From: Zeimonas arvi
GTDB lineage: Bacteria > Pseudomonadota > Gammaproteobacteria > Burkholderiales > Burkholderiaceae_E
Length of the DNA: 64,000 bases
Assembly: GCF_008039575.1 (NCBI RefSeq)
Contig: NZ_VDUY01000001.1
Coordinates: 682,001 to 746,000 of the forward strand
Reading direction: 5' to 3'
The notes beneath the pieces were generated by a model. It saw nothing but the letters and a program-made list of their open reading frames with translations. It searched no databases and was not told the DNA's origin. Positions 11,200-21,184 of the stretch are shown one piece after another. Numbering within the stretch: position 1 is the stretch's first letter; each line of letters opens with the position of its first letter. The position numbers and the translations under genes are program-made.

Positions 11200-11547
11200 G
11201 TGTTCATTTCAACGGCTTACGCACAGGCTGCAGGCGGCGGCGCCGAATCGCAGCTGATCGGTTTCCTGCCGATCATCCTGATGTTCGTGGTGCTCTACTT
11301 CCTGATGATCCGTCCGCAGATGAAGCGCGCGAAGGAGCACAAGACCATGCTCGAGGCCCTGAAGAAGGGCGACGAGGTCGTCACCGCCGGTGGCGTGGTC
11401 GGGCGTGTCATCAAGGTGGGCGAGAGCTACGTGACCCTCGAGGTCGCGCGCAACGAGGGCAAGGGCGGCGAAGCTGCGGTCGAGATGCACTTCCAGAAGT
11501 CGTCCGTGCAGACCCTGCTGCCCAACGGCACGATCAAGGCGATCTGA
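11200..11547 (+). CDS. yajC: Sec translocase accessory protein YajC
   Basis: YajC is a small inner-membrane protein that associates with SecDF. The 115-aa product has a short N-terminus, a single membrane helix (LIGFLPIILMFVVLYFLMIRPQ) and the conserved cytoplasmic domain KALKKGD-like segment EALKKGDEVVTAGGVVGRV. Translation starts at GTG 11200 with AAAAGGAG seven bases upstream. Four bases separate it from secD, so yajC-secD-secF is an operon. In many proteobacteria tgt directly precedes yajC; here two other genes intervene. Confidence 0.95.
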   Translation: MFISTAYAQAAGGGAESQLIGFLPIILMFVVLYFLMIRPQMKRAKEHKTMLEALKKGDEVVTAGGVVGRVIKVGESYVTLEVARNEGKGGEAAVEMHFQKSSVQTLLPNGTIKAI

Positions 11548-11551
11548 GCGC

Positions 11552-13411
11552 ATGAACCGATACCCGGTCTGGAAGTACGCGATCCTGGCCTTCGCGGTCG
11601 TATTCGGCCTGCTGTACACGCTGCCGAACTTCTACGGCGAGGCGCCAGCCATCCAGGTCTCCAGCGGCAAGGCCACGGTCCGGCTCGAGCCGGCCATGGC
11701 GGGCCGGGTGGAAACGGCGCTACGCGAGGCCGGGATCGAACACACCGGGATCTTCACCGACGCCAACTCGATCAAGGTGCGGTTCCGCGACACCGACACG
11801 CAGTTGCGCGCGAAGGACGTCGTCTCCCGCGCACTGAATCCCGACCCGGCAGACCCGACCTGGATCGTGGCGCTGAACCTGCTGTCCAACTCGCCCAACT
11901 GGCTCACCCGCATCGGCGCGCTGCCGATGTACCTGGGCCTGGACCTGCGCGGCGGCGTGCACTTCCTGCTGCAGGTGGACATGAAGGAGGCGCTCGACAA
12001 GCGCATCGAGGCCACCGTCGGCGACCTGCGCACGCTGATGCGCGACAAGAACATCCGGCACGCGGGCATCGCGCGCGTGGGCGACAGCGTCGAGGTGCGC
12101 TTCCGCGACGCGGACACGCGCAATCGCGCGCGCAACCTGATCGCCGACAACCTGACCGACCTGGCCACCGTCGACGCCGGCGAGGGCGAGGCCCTGCGCC
12201 TGGTGGCGAGCTTCAAGCCCGAAGCCGCGCGCCGCATCCAGGACAACGCGCTCAAGCAGAACATCACCACGCTCAGCAACCGGGTCAACGAGCTGGGCGT
12301 GGCAGAACCGGTCATCCAGCAGCAAGGCGCCGACCGCGTCGTGGTCCAGCTGCCGGGCGTGCAGGATACCGCCAAGGCCAAGGACATCCTGGGCCGCACC
12401 GCCACGCTCGAAGTGCGGATGGTGTGCGAGTCCCCGGAGGAGCTGGCCGCGCTGAACGCAGGCACGGTGCCCTTCGGCTGCGAGCGCTACAGCGAGCGGG
12501 GCGGCCGGCCCATCCTGGTGCGCCGGCAGATCATCCTGACCGGCGAGAACCTGAACGACGCCCAGGCCGGCTTCGACGACACCCAGCAGCCGGCCGTGCA
12601 CCTGAACCTCGACGCCAAGGGCGCGCGCATCTTCCGCGACGTCACCCGCGAGAACGTCGGCAAGCGCATGGCCATCCTGCTCTTCGAGAAGGGCAAGGGC
12701 GAGGTCGTCACCGCGCCGGTGATCCGCTCGGAGATCGGCGGAGGCCGCGTGCAGATCAGCGGCGCCATGACCACCCAGGAAGCGAACGACACCGCCCTGC
12801 TGCTGCGCGCCGGCTCGCTGGCCGCCCCGATGGAGATCATCGAGGAGCGCACGATCGGCCCGAGCCTGGGCGCCGAGAACATCGCCAAGGGTTTCAACTC
12901 CACGATGTGGGGCTTCCTGGCGGTGGCGGCCTTCATGTCGATCTACTACATGCTGTTCGGCGTGATCTCGTCGATCGCGCTGTCGGTGAACCTGCTGCTG
13001 CTGGTCGCGCTGCTGTCCCTGCTGCAGGCCACGCTCACGCTGCCCGGCATCGCCGCGATCGCGCTCACGCTGGGCATGGCGATCGACGCCAACGTCCTGA
13101 TCAACGAGCGGGTGCGCGAGGAACTGCGCAACGGCGCCACGCCGCAGGCGGCGATCGCAGCCGGCTACGACCGCGCCTGGGCCACCATCCTCGACTCGAA
13201 CGTGACCTCGCTGATCGCGGGCCTGGCCTTGCTGGTCTTCGGCTCCGGCCCGGTGCGCGGCTTCGCGGTCGTCCACTGCCTGGGCCTGCTCACCTCGATG
13301 TTCTCGGCAGTCTTCTTCTCGCGCGGCCTGGTCAATCTCTGGTACGGCGGCCGCAAGAAGCTCGCGAAGATCTCGATCGGCCAGATCTGGAAACCCGACT
13401 CCGCGGCCTGA
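11552..13411 (+). CDS. secD: Protein translocase subunit SecD
   Basis: SecD is an RND-type inner-membrane protein that uses the proton gradient to assist the periplasmic stage of Sec export. The 619-aa protein has an N-terminal membrane helix (YAILAFAVVFGLLYTLPNFYG), the conserved LGLDLRGGVHFLLQVDM segment, and a large periplasmic region containing NNRVNELGVAEPVIQQQG-like sequence. A five-helix C-terminal bundle includes GMAIDANVLINERVREELR. It overlaps nothing, but lies four bases after yajC and 32 before secF. Length is normal for betaproteobacteria. Confidence 0.96.
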   Translation: MNRYPVWKYAILAFAVVFGLLYTLPNFYGEAPAIQVSSGKATVRLEPAMAGRVETALREAGIEHTGIFTDANSIKVRFRDTDTQLRAKDVVSRALNPDPADPTWIVALNLLSNSPNWLTRIGALPMYLGLDLRGGVHFLLQVDMKEALDKRIEATVGDLRTLMRDKNIRHAGIARVGDSVEVRFRDADTRNRARNLIADNLTDLATVDAGEGEALRLVASFKPEAARRIQDNALKQNITTLSNRVNELGVAEPVIQQQGADRVVVQLPGVQDTAKAKDILGRTATLEVRMVCESPEELAALNAGTVPFGCERYSERGGRPILVRRQIILTGENLNDAQAGFDDTQQPAVHLNLDAKGARIFRDVTRENVGKRMAILLFEKGKGEVVTAPVIRSEIGGGRVQISGAMTTQEANDTALLLRAGSLAAPMEIIEERTIGPSLGAENIAKGFNSTMWGFLAVAAFMSIYYMLFGVISSIALSVNLLLLVALLSLLQATLTLPGIAAIALTLGMAIDANVLINERVREELRNGATPQAAIAAGYDRAWATILDSNVTSLIAGLALLVFGSGPVRGFAVVHCLGLLTSMFSAVFFSRGLVNLWYGGRKKLAKISIGQIWKPDSAA

Positions 13412-13443
13412 GGCGCGGACCAAAGCCTCGAGGCAGCTGAACA

Positions 13444-14385
13444 ATGGAACTTTTCCGGATCCGGCGCGACATCCCGTTCATGCGCCACGCGCTGGTGCTG
13501 AACGCCGTGTCGATCATCACCTTCGTGCTCGCGGTGTTCTTCCTGGCCACCCGCGGGCTTCACCTCTCTATCGAGTTCACCGGCGGCACGGTCATGGAGG
13601 TCGGCTACACGCAGAGCGCCGACCTGGGCAAGATCCGCGAGACCATCGGCGGACTCGGCTACACCGACGCGCAGGTGCAGAACTTCGGCACCTCGCAGGA
13701 CGTCATGATCCGCCTGCCGCTGCGCTCCGAGGCCGGGCAGACCTCGGCCGCGCAGAGCGAGCAGGTGATGGCGGCGCTGAAAGCGGCCGACGCCGGCGCC
13801 GAGCTCAAGCGGGTCGAGTTCGTGGGCCCGCAGATCGGCAAGGAACTGTTCGCCGACGGCGCGATGGCCCTGCTCTTCGTGATCGTGGGCATCATCGCCT
13901 ACCTGGCGATCCGCTTCGAATGGAAGTTCGCGGTGGCGGCCATCATCGCCAACCTGCACGATGTGGTGATCATCCTCGGCTTCTTCGCCTACTTCCAGTG
14001 GGAGTTCTCGCTCTCGGTGCTGGCTGCGGTGCTGGCGGTGCTGGGTTACTCGGTGAACGAGTCGGTCGTCATCTTCGACCGGATCCGCGAATACTTCCGC
14101 AAGTTCCGCAAGATCGGCACCGCGGAGGTGATCGACAAGGCCATCACCAGCACGATCTCGCGGACCATCATCACGCATGGCTCCACGCAGATCATGGTGC
14201 TGTCGATGCTGCTGTTCGGCGGCCCGTCGCTGCACTACTTCGCGGTCGCGCTGACCATCGGCATCCTGTTCGGGATCTACTCGTCGGTGTTCGTGGCCGC
14301 CGCGATCGCGATGTGGCTGGGCGTCACCCGCGAGGACCTGGTCAAGCCGAAGAAGAAGGACGAGGGCGAGCCCGAGCTTCCCTGA
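13444..14385 (+). CDS. secF: Protein translocase subunit SecF
   Basis: SecF completes the SecDF complex. The 313-aa protein has the first helix after RHALVLNAVSIITF, the conserved IEFTGGTVMEVGY, and the C-terminal bundle with VLGYSVNESVVIFDRIREYFRK. A lysine/glutamate-rich tail (KPKKKDEGEPELP) follows. The start ATG at 13444 is preceded by GCAGCTGAACA, a weak ribosome-binding site, consistent with coupling to secD. The stop codon lies inside the first copy of a GC-rich hairpin repeat. Confidence 0.96.
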   Translation: MELFRIRRDIPFMRHALVLNAVSIITFVLAVFFLATRGLHLSIEFTGGTVMEVGYTQSADLGKIRETIGGLGYTDAQVQNFGTSQDVMIRLPLRSEAGQTSAAQSEQVMAALKAADAGAELKRVEFVGPQIGKELFADGAMALLFVIVGIIAYLAIRFEWKFAVAAIIANLHDVVIILGFFAYFQWEFSLSVLAAVLAVLGYSVNESVVIFDRIREYFRKFRKIGTAEVIDKAITSTISRTIITHGSTQIMVLSMLLFGGPSLHYFAVALTIGILFGIYSSVFVAAAIAMWLGVTREDLVKPKKKDEGEPELP

Positions 14386-14422
14386 GGGCGCGCCGCCCCT
14401 CACCTGAGGGCGCGCCGCCCCT
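14381..14422 (+). repeat. Tandem 20-bp repeat of a GC-rich hairpin at the secF stop
   Basis: The unit cctgagggcgcgccgcccct occurs at 14381-14400 and again, identical, at 14403-14422, separated by two bases. Each copy can fold on itself (GAGGGCG against CGCCCCTC). The first copy contains the secF TGA. It may act as a tandem stem-loop terminator or as 3'-end protection for the secDF transcript. There is no U-tract. Confidence 0.6.
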
Positions 14423-14458
14423 CGTCGCAGACGGCGCCACGAGTCGAGGACACCGACG

Positions 14459-15127
14459 ATGCGAGAGGAAACGATTCGGGTCTGGGACCTGCCGACACGC
14501 CTCTTTCACTGGGGCCTGGCAGCCTGCGTGATCGGTTCGCTGGTCACGATCAACCTGGGCGGCAATGCGGTGGCCTGGCATTTCCGCTTCGGCTACGCCA
14601 TCCTCACGCTGCTGATCTTCCGGCTCGCCTGGGGCTTTGTCGGCCCCCGCTACGCGCGCTTCGCGTCCTTCCCGCCGAACCCCATGGCGGCGCTCCGCTA
14701 CCTGCGCGGGCCGGTGCAGGGCGCGCTCGGCCACAGCCCGCTGGGCGCGCTGTCGGTCTATGCATTGCTGCTGTCGCTCGGCTTCCAGGCCTGCACCGGG
14801 CTCTTCGCCAACGACGCGATCATGTGGGACGGCCCGCTGCGCAACACGGTCAGCAATGCCACCAGCGACTGGCTGACGTCGCTGCACAAGACCAACCGGT
14901 ACGTGCTGCTGGGGTTGATCGCACTGCATCTCGGGGCGATCGCCTACTACACGCTGTTCAAGCGCAAGCCGCTGGTGCGGCCCATGATCACCGGCGACGC
15001 GCTGCCGCCGCCCGGCCGGTCGCGCGCACGCGCCTCCGGGGACGGCCTTCGGGAGCGTTCGCTCGCGTCCCTCCTGCTCGCGGCCAGCAGCGGGATCGTC
15101 TGGGCGGTGATCGAACTTCTGCCCTGA
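14459..15127 (+). CDS. Cytochrome b561-like membrane protein
   Basis: The 222-aa protein has four membrane spans and the b-type cytochrome pattern of the Ni/Fe-hydrogenase/cytochrome b561 family. It starts IRVWDLPTRLFHWGLAACV, with a heme-ligand histidine in FHW, and has further helical histidines (VAWHFRFGY, SLHKTNRY, LIALHLGAIAYY). Such proteins carry electrons between the quinone pool and periplasmic cytochromes. In many betaproteobacteria it is encoded next to cytochrome c', as here, although the two genes are convergent. The C-terminal 40 residues are Arg-rich, then hydrophobic. Confidence 0.85.
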   Translation: MREETIRVWDLPTRLFHWGLAACVIGSLVTINLGGNAVAWHFRFGYAILTLLIFRLAWGFVGPRYARFASFPPNPMAALRYLRGPVQGALGHSPLGALSVYALLLSLGFQACTGLFANDAIMWDGPLRNTVSNATSDWLTSLHKTNRYVLLGLIALHLGAIAYYTLFKRKPLVRPMITGDALPPPGRSRARASGDGLRERSLASLLLAASSGIVWAVIELLP

Positions 15128-15128
15128 A

Positions 15129-15173
15129 CCGTCGGGCGCGGGCACGCCCGCCTCGGCGAGCCGCGCCCGACGG
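15129..15173. terminator. 13-bp inverted repeat between convergent cytochrome genes
   Basis: CCGTCGGGCGCGG (15129-15141) is the perfect complement of CCGCGCCCGACGG (15161-15173), with a 19-base loop. It sits between the stops of the cytochrome b561-like and cytochrome c' genes, so it could end transcription from both sides. No U-run is present, so its termination strength is uncertain. Confidence 0.55.
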
Positions 15174-15184
15174 GCCGGGCGGGA

Positions 15185-15643
15185 TTACTGCGCCCGGTAC
15201 TTGTCGTGACAGGCCTTGCAGGCCGACCCCGTGGCGCCCAGCTGCTTGCGAAGGCCATCGAGGCTGCCGACCGCATCCGGGAGCTTGGCCGTCTCGGCCA
15301 TCAGCTTTTCCTGCAAGGACTTGAAATCGTCCGCGTTCTTCCAGGGATCGCCCTTCACGTTGGAGAAACCGCCATCGGAGCCCGGCGTGAAGGCCTCCCA
15401 GGGAAGCTTCGACATGGTCTGGATCAGCTGCGCGGAAGCCTTCGCGGACGCCGCGTCGAAGGGCTTCTCTCCCTTGGCCATGGCCGACAGGCGGCCCATG
15501 TGATTGGCCATCACGGTGAAGGCGGACTGACGGTAGTCGATGGCGTCCTCGGCCTTGGCGAACTGCGCGGCGGCAGGGGTGGCAACCAGGCTGCCGGCGG
15601 CGACGGCCAGGGCCATGGCCGCGACGGCGAGATTCTTGTTCAT
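15185..15643 (-). CDS. Cytochrome c'
   Basis: The 152-aa periplasmic protein begins with a Sec signal peptide ending TPAAAQ, then shows the four-helix cytochrome c' pattern (FAKAEDAIDYRQSAFTVMANHMG) and a C-terminal heme-attachment site CKACHDKYR. Cytochromes c' bind NO and help in nitrosative-stress defence; some take part in electron transfer. AGGAGCGCCCA precedes the ATG. The gene is convergent with a b561-like gene, a pairing that recurs in betaproteobacteria. Length is normal for the class. Confidence 0.94.
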   Translation of the reverse strand: MNKNLAVAAMALAVAAGSLVATPAAAQFAKAEDAIDYRQSAFTVMANHMGRLSAMAKGEKPFDAASAKASAQLIQTMSKLPWEAFTPGSDGGFSNVKGDPWKNADDFKSLQEKLMAETAKLPDAVGSLDGLRKQLGATGSACKACHDKYRAQ

Positions 15644-15684
15644 TGGGCGCTCCTCGTGGGGGTAAGGGATCGGGAAGGAATCCT

Positions 15685-15705
15685 GGGGGCAAACGCATTG
15701 CCCCC
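15685..15705. repeat. 8-bp perfect inverted repeat between purB and cytochrome c'
   Basis: GGGGGCAA (15685-15692) and TTGCCCCC (15698-15705) are perfect complements around ACGCA. The repeat lies 42 bases upstream of the cytochrome c' start and 77 bases after the purB stop, both on the minus strand. It could be a weak terminator for purB or an operator for the cytochrome gene; the absence of a U-tract slightly favours an operator. Confidence 0.4.
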
Positions 15706-15781
15706 TCGGATTATTCCCGAAGGCCGGAACCCGACCAACGGCTTCCCCGCAAGGAGGTCGGATTAACGTCTCGGAACCGGG

Positions 15782-17233
<1,452 letters not shown>

Positions 17234-17261
17234 TTAACCGCGTAAGGCCGTTTGCTATACT
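17234..17261 (+). promoter_or_regulatory. Candidate sigma-70 promoter for the GST-like gene
   Basis: TTAACC (17234-17239) and TATACT (17256-17261) are separated by 16 bases. TATACT matches five of six consensus positions. The predicted start point, near 17268, leaves a leader of about 24 bases before the ATG at 17292. The purB promoter lies back to back in the same interval. Confidence 0.45.
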
Positions 17262-17291
17262 GGATCGCGACCAACCTCCGGCAGCCGCCAG

Positions 17292-17900
17292 ATGAAGCTC
17301 CTCGGATCCATCACCAGCCCTTACGTTCGCAAGGTTCGCGTGGTAATGGCCGAGAAGAGAATCGAGGCCCAGTTCGAGCTGGTCGACATCAATGCCGAGA
17401 ACTCGCCCATCCTGCAGTCCAACCCGCTCGGCAAGATCCCCTGCCTGATCATGGACGACGGCGGGGCGGTCTTCGACTCGCGCGTGATCGTCGAGTACCT
17501 TGACAACCTTACGCCGGTGCATCGGCTGATCCCGCCCAACGGGCGGGCCCGCGTCGAGGTCCGCACCTGGGAGGCCCTGGCCGACGGCCTGCTCGATGCC
17601 GCGCTGCTGGTGCGCGCCGAGCAGACCCAACGCACCGAGGGCCAGCGCAGCCCCGATGTCATCGCCCGGCAGATGGGCAAGATCGAGCGCGCCCTGGCCG
17701 CCATGTCCAGCGGCCTGTCCGACAAGCCCTGGTGCGCCGACGGCAAGTACTCGCTTGCCGACATCGCGGTCGGCTGCGCCCTCGGCTACCTCGACTTCCG
17801 CTTTCCCCAGCTCGGCTGGCGCGCGCAGTTCTCGAACCTGGCCGCGCACGCCGACAAGCTGTTCGCGCGGCCCAGCTTCGCCGAGACGCGCCCCTCCTGA
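17292..17900 (+). CDS. Glutathione S-transferase family protein (YibF-like)
   Basis: The 202-aa protein has a thioredoxin-fold N-terminal domain with the GST start MKLLGSITSPYVRKVRVVMAEK, the cis-proline region NPLGKIPCLIMDDG and the glutathione-contacting DSRVIVEYL. A helical C-terminal domain with YSLADIAVGCALGYLDFR follows. The serine of SPYVRK is the likely catalytic residue. It resembles E. coli YibF, whose substrate is not known. The gene is monocistronic with its own promoter, and no Shine-Dalgarno sequence is seen before the ATG. Confidence 0.9.
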   Translation: MKLLGSITSPYVRKVRVVMAEKRIEAQFELVDINAENSPILQSNPLGKIPCLIMDDGGAVFDSRVIVEYLDNLTPVHRLIPPNGRARVEVRTWEALADGLLDAALLVRAEQTQRTEGQRSPDVIARQMGKIERALAAMSSGLSDKPWCADGKYSLADIAVGCALGYLDFRFPQLGWRAQFSNLAAHADKLFARPSFAETRPS

Positions 17901-17991
17901 ACTTCCGGATGAATCTACTGCGCGGCGCGACCTCGGGACGCTCGCTACGATTTCTTCGGACTTTCCTGAATCCCCTGCGCGGCCCTGCGGA

Positions 17992-19080
17992 TCAGGTGTC
18001 GGCCGAGGCAATGATGCCGCCGCCAAGACAGACCTCTCCCCGATAGAGCACCGCGCTCTGACCCGGCGTGACCGCCCATTGCGGTGAATCGAAAGCCAGC
18101 TTGAAACGGTCGCCGTCGATCGGCTCGAAGGCACAACGCGCGTCGGTCTGGCGGTAGCGTGTCTTGGCGCCCATCGAGCCATCGTCGAGCGGCGGCTCGC
18201 CGGCGATCCAGCTGGCGCTGTCGGCCTCGAGTCGGCGGCTCATCAGCCAGGGGTGGTCGTGGCCCTGCACCACCACCAGCGTGTTGCGGGCCAGGTCCTT
18301 GCGGGCGACGAACCACGGGTCGCCGCTGCCCTCGCGCTGGCCGCCCACGCCCAGGCCCTTGCGCTGGCCCAGCGTGTAGAAGGACAGCCCCAGATGCTTG
18401 CCGACGACGCGGCCGTCGTCGCTCACGATGGGCCCCGGCTTCGTCGGCAGGTAGCGGTTCAGGAACTCGCGGAAGGGCCGCTCGCCGATGAAGCAGATGC
18501 CGGTGGAGTCCTTCTTGGCCGCGTTGGGCAGGCCGATGCGCTGCGCGATCTCGCGCACCTCGCGCTTGTGCAGGTGGCCGATCGGGAACATCGCGCGCGA
18601 AAGCTGCGCCTGCGTGAGCCGGTGCAGGAAGTAGCTCTGGTCCTTGCCGGGGTCCAGTCCGCGCAGCAGCTCGAAGCGCGCCCCGGTCTCGCGCACCCGC
18701 GCATAGTGCCCGGTGGCGATCCGTTCGGCGCCCATCGCGATGGCGTGGTCGAGGAAGGCCTTGAACTTGATCTCGGCATTGCACAGCACGTCCGGATTCG
18801 GCGTGCGGCCGGCCGTGTACTCGCGAAGGAACTCGGCGAACACCCGGTCCTTGTACTCGGCCGAAAAATTGACCGCCTCGAGCTCGACGCCCACGACATC
18901 CGCAGCGGCGGCGGCGTCGATCAGATCCTGCCGGGTGGAACAGTAGTCGCCATCGTCGTCGTCCTCCCAGTTCTTCATGAAGAGGCCGATCACCTCCCAG
19001 CCCTGCTGCTTGAGCAGCCAGGCGGTGACCGACGAATCGACGCCGCCGGACATGCCGACCACGACGCGGCGCGCGCTCAT
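17992..19080 (-). CDS. mnmA: tRNA-specific 2-thiouridylase MnmA
   Basis: MnmA inserts sulfur at position 2 of the wobble uridine in tRNA-Lys, -Glu and -Gln. The 362-aa protein has the ATP-pyrophosphatase loop [18 protein letters not shown], the first catalytic cysteine in [15 protein letters not shown], the second in [17 protein letters not shown] and [18 protein letters not shown]. Its ATG at 19080 overlaps the Nudix stop codon (ATGA), so the two are translationally coupled. Length is normal for the family. Confidence 0.96.
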   Translation of the reverse strand: MSARRVVVGMSGGVDSSVTAWLLKQQGWEVIGLFMKNWEDDDDGDYCSTRQDLIDAAAAADVVGVELEAVNFSAEYKDRVFAEFLREYTAGRTPNPDVLCNAEIKFKAFLDHAIAMGAERIATGHYARVRETGARFELLRGLDPGKDQSYFLHRLTQAQLSRAMFPIGHLHKREVREIAQRIGLPNAAKKDSTGICFIGERPFREFLNRYLPTKPGPIVSDDGRVVGKHLGLSFYTLGQRKGLGVGGQREGSGDPWFVARKDLARNTLVVVQGHDHPWLMSRRLEADSASWIAGEPPLDDGSMGAKTRYRQTDARCAFEPIDGDRFKLAFDSPQWAVTPGQSAVLYRGEVCLGGGIIASADT

Positions 19081-19550
19081 CGCAGGCAGGAAGGGTCGGT
19101 GTGAATCAGCCCGAGCGGGAAGCGCCGGCCGGCGAGCCAGTCGTCCACCGTGCGCATCACCAGCGGGCTGCGGTGCCGCCCGCTCGCCGCCCGGAGCTCG
19201 TCGGCGCTCAGCCAGAGCGCCCTCACGATGCCGGTGTCCAGCACCCTGCCCGGCTCCTCGGCCAGGAAGCGGCAGGCGAAAGCGAAGCGCAGGTAGCTGA
19301 CGTCGAGGCCCAACGCCGGCCGCTGGAAGCGGGTCATGTAGACCCCGACCAGCGCCTCGGGCTCGACCCGGCAGGCGGTTTCTTCGAGCGCCTCGCGGGC
19401 CACCGCCTGCGGCAGCGACTCGCCCGGGTCGAGATGGCCGGCCGGCTGGTTGAGCCGCAGGCCGTCGGGGGTCTCTTCCTCGACGATCAGGAAGCGCCCG
19501 TCGCGCTCGACGACCGCCGCCACCGTGGTGCTGGGCTTCCAGTTGCTCAT
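19077..19550 (-). CDS. nudJ: Nudix hydrolase, NudJ-like (phosphatase of nucleotide/HMP-PP type)
   Basis: The 157-aa protein contains a Nudix box [23 protein letters not shown] near residues 38-60. The canonical Gly before the final hydrophobic residue is Ala here. Its position just upstream of mnmA, and the opening [23 protein letters not shown], match NudJ, which hydrolyses nucleoside tri- and diphosphates and HMP-PP. No Shine-Dalgarno sequence is seen, but TATCCT (minus strand, 19562-19557) ends six bases before the ATG, fitting a leaderless start. Confidence 0.87.
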   Translation of the reverse strand: MSNWKPSTTVAAVVERDGRFLIVEEETPDGLRLNQPAGHLDPGESLPQAVAREALEETACRVEPEALVGVYMTRFQRPALGLDVSYLRFAFACRFLAEEPGRVLDTGIVRALWLSADELRAASGRHRSPLVMRTVDDWLAGRRFPLGLIHTDPSCLR

Positions 19551-19601
19551 CCGGGGAGGATACCGCAGCCGGGGCGCCCCGGCCGGCCGGCCGATTGGCC
19601 G

Positions 19602-19610
19602 TGGTATAAA
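19602..19610 (+). promoter_or_regulatory. Extended -10 promoter (TGGTATAAA) for the pnt operon
   Basis: TATAAA at 19605-19610 is preceded by TG one base away, the extended -10 form that can work without a good -35. No -35 hexamer is visible in the GC-rich DNA upstream. The predicted start near 19617 places an intrinsic terminator (19621-19646) at the very beginning of the transcript, about 50 bases before pntAA. Confidence 0.55.
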
Positions 19611-19620
19611 GAAGGGTTAA

Positions 19621-19646
19621 GGAGCCCCCAAGGCTCCGTCTTTTTT
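19621..19646 (+). terminator. Intrinsic terminator in the pntAA leader
   Basis: GGAGCC (19621-19626) and GGCTCC (19632-19637) form a six-base-pair stem with loop CCCAA. The downstream GTC is followed by six T (19641-19646), a textbook rho-independent terminator on the plus strand. The genes to its left are on the minus strand for 1.7 kb, so it cannot serve an upstream plus-strand gene; it lies between the pnt promoter and pntAA. It may be an attenuator or the end of a tiny RNA. Confidence 0.7.
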
Positions 19647-19692
19647 CCAACAGATTCTCGAGGCCCCTCGCGGGGCGTCCATGGGAGGATGC

Positions 19693-20808
19693 ATGCGCAT
19701 CGGCGTTCCCGCGGAAACCCGGGCAGGTGAGACCCGGGTCGCCGCCACGGCGGAAACCGTCAAGAAGCTGGTCTCTGCGGGCCACCAGGTCGTCGTCGAG
19801 CACGACGCGGGCCTGCGCGCGAGCCAGACCGACGAGGCCTACACGGCCGCGGGAGCCGTGATCGGCTCGGCCGCAGACGCGCTCGGCGCCGAGCTGGTGC
19901 TCAAGGTGCGCGCGCCCGGCGACCAGGAGCTGGCGGCCATGTCGCGCGGCGCCACGCTGGTCGGCATGCTCGATCCCTTCGATCGCGAGGGCCTGGAGAA
20001 GATCGCCGCCGCCGGCCTGACCGCCTTCGCGCTCGAGGCCGCGCCGCGCACCACGCGCGCTCAGAGCATGGACGTGCTGTCCTCGCAGGCCAACATCGCC
20101 GGCTACAAGGCGGTGCTGCTGGCGGCCAACGTCTATCAACGCTTCTTCCCGATGATGATGACCGCCGCCGGCACCGCCAAGGCGGCGCGGGTGGTCATCC
20201 TGGGTGCCGGCGTGGCCGGGCTGCAGGCGATCGCCACCGCCAAGCGGCTGGGCGCGGTCATCGAGGCCTCCGACGTGCGGCCGGCGGTCAAGGAGCAGGT
20301 CGAGTCGCTGGGCGCCAAGTTCATCGACGTCCCCTTCGAGACCGAGGAAGAGCGCGAGATCGCCCAGGGCGTGGGCGGCTACGCCCGCCCGATGCCCGAG
20401 AGCTGGATGAAACGGCAGGCCGCGCTGGTGGCCGAGCGCATCCGCCAGGCCGACATCGTGATCACCACCGCGCTGATCCCGGGCCGCAAGGCGCCGGTGC
20501 TGGTCACCGAGGAGATGGTCAAGTCGATGAAACCAGGCTCGGTCATCGTGGACATGGCGGTCGAGCGGGGCGGCAACTGCCCGCTCTCCGAGGCGGGCCG
20601 TACCGTGATCAAGCACGGCGTCACGCTGGTCGGCGAGACCAACCTGCCGGCCATGGCGGCGGCGGACGCGTCGGCGCTGTACGCGCGCAACGTGCTCGAC
20701 TTCCTGAAGCTGATCGTCGCCAGGGAAGGCACGCTGAACGTCGACATGGCCGACGACATCGTGGCCGCCTGCCTGATGACCCGCGACGGCCAGCTGCTGC
20801 GCCAGTGA
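19693..20808 (+). CDS. pntAA: NAD(P) transhydrogenase subunit alpha 1 (NAD-binding domain I)
   Basis: In the three-gene type of proton-translocating transhydrogenase this subunit carries the NAD(H)-binding domain I and is soluble. The 371-aa protein starts [21 protein letters not shown] and has the Rossmann motif [22 protein letters not shown]. It also has the mobile-loop region near [19 protein letters not shown] lies four bases before ATG 19693. It is followed by pntAB and pntB, and the domain-II helices normally fused to the alpha subunit in E. coli are encoded separately. Confidence 0.95.
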   Translation: MRIGVPAETRAGETRVAATAETVKKLVSAGHQVVVEHDAGLRASQTDEAYTAAGAVIGSAADALGAELVLKVRAPGDQELAAMSRGATLVGMLDPFDREGLEKIAAAGLTAFALEAAPRTTRAQSMDVLSSQANIAGYKAVLLAANVYQRFFPMMMTAAGTAKAARVVILGAGVAGLQAIATAKRLGAVIEASDVRPAVKEQVESLGAKFIDVPFETEEEREIAQGVGGYARPMPESWMKRQAALVAERIRQADIVITTALIPGRKAPVLVTEEMVKSMKPGSVIVDMAVERGGNCPLSEAGRTVIKHGVTLVGETNLPAMAAADASALYARNVLDFLKLIVAREGTLNVDMADDIVAACLMTRDGQLLRQ

Positions 20809-20863
20809 TCCCGTGCGCCGCGGCCCGCCGCGGCGGCAACCCGACAATCACCGAGGATTTCCG

Positions 20864-21184
20864 ATGGAAGCCATCTCTCCCACCATCGTCAACCTGATCA
20901 TCTTCGTGCTGGCCATCTACGTCGGCTACCACGTGGTCTGGAACGTCACGCCGGCGCTTCACACGCCGCTCATGGCGGTCACCAACGCGATCTCGGCCAT
21001 CGTCATCGTCGGCGCGATGCTGGCGGCGGCGCTCACCGAGACCGGCCTGGGCAAGACCATGGGCGTGCTGGCGGTCGCGCTGGCAGCGGTGAACGTCTTC
21101 GGCGGCTTCCTGGTCACGCGCCGGATGCTCGAGATGTTCAAGAAGAAGGAGCCGAAAGCGAAGGCGGCCGAGTCCAGGGCATGA
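20864..21184 (+). CDS. pntAB: NAD(P) transhydrogenase subunit alpha 2 (membrane domain)
   Basis: The 106-aa protein forms part of the proton channel. It has three to four membrane spans (TIVNLIIFVLAIYVGYHVVW; NAISAIVIVGAMLAAALT; VLAVALAAVNVFGGFLVTRRML) and a lysine-rich tail. GAGGATTTCCG precedes the ATG at 20864. Its last codons overlap the following small gene in an ATGA junction. Confidence 0.94.
   Translation: MEAISPTIVNLIIFVLAIYVGYHVVWNVTPALHTPLMAVTNAISAIVIVGAMLAAALTETGLGKTMGVLAVALAAVNVFGGFLVTRRMLEMFKKKEPKAKAAESRA

Noticed and set aside
17992-20847. Single 951-aa minus-strand protein spanning mnmA and upstream
   Set aside because: Only the last 362 residues are MnmA. The rest is antisense to pntAA and out of frame with the Nudix gene.
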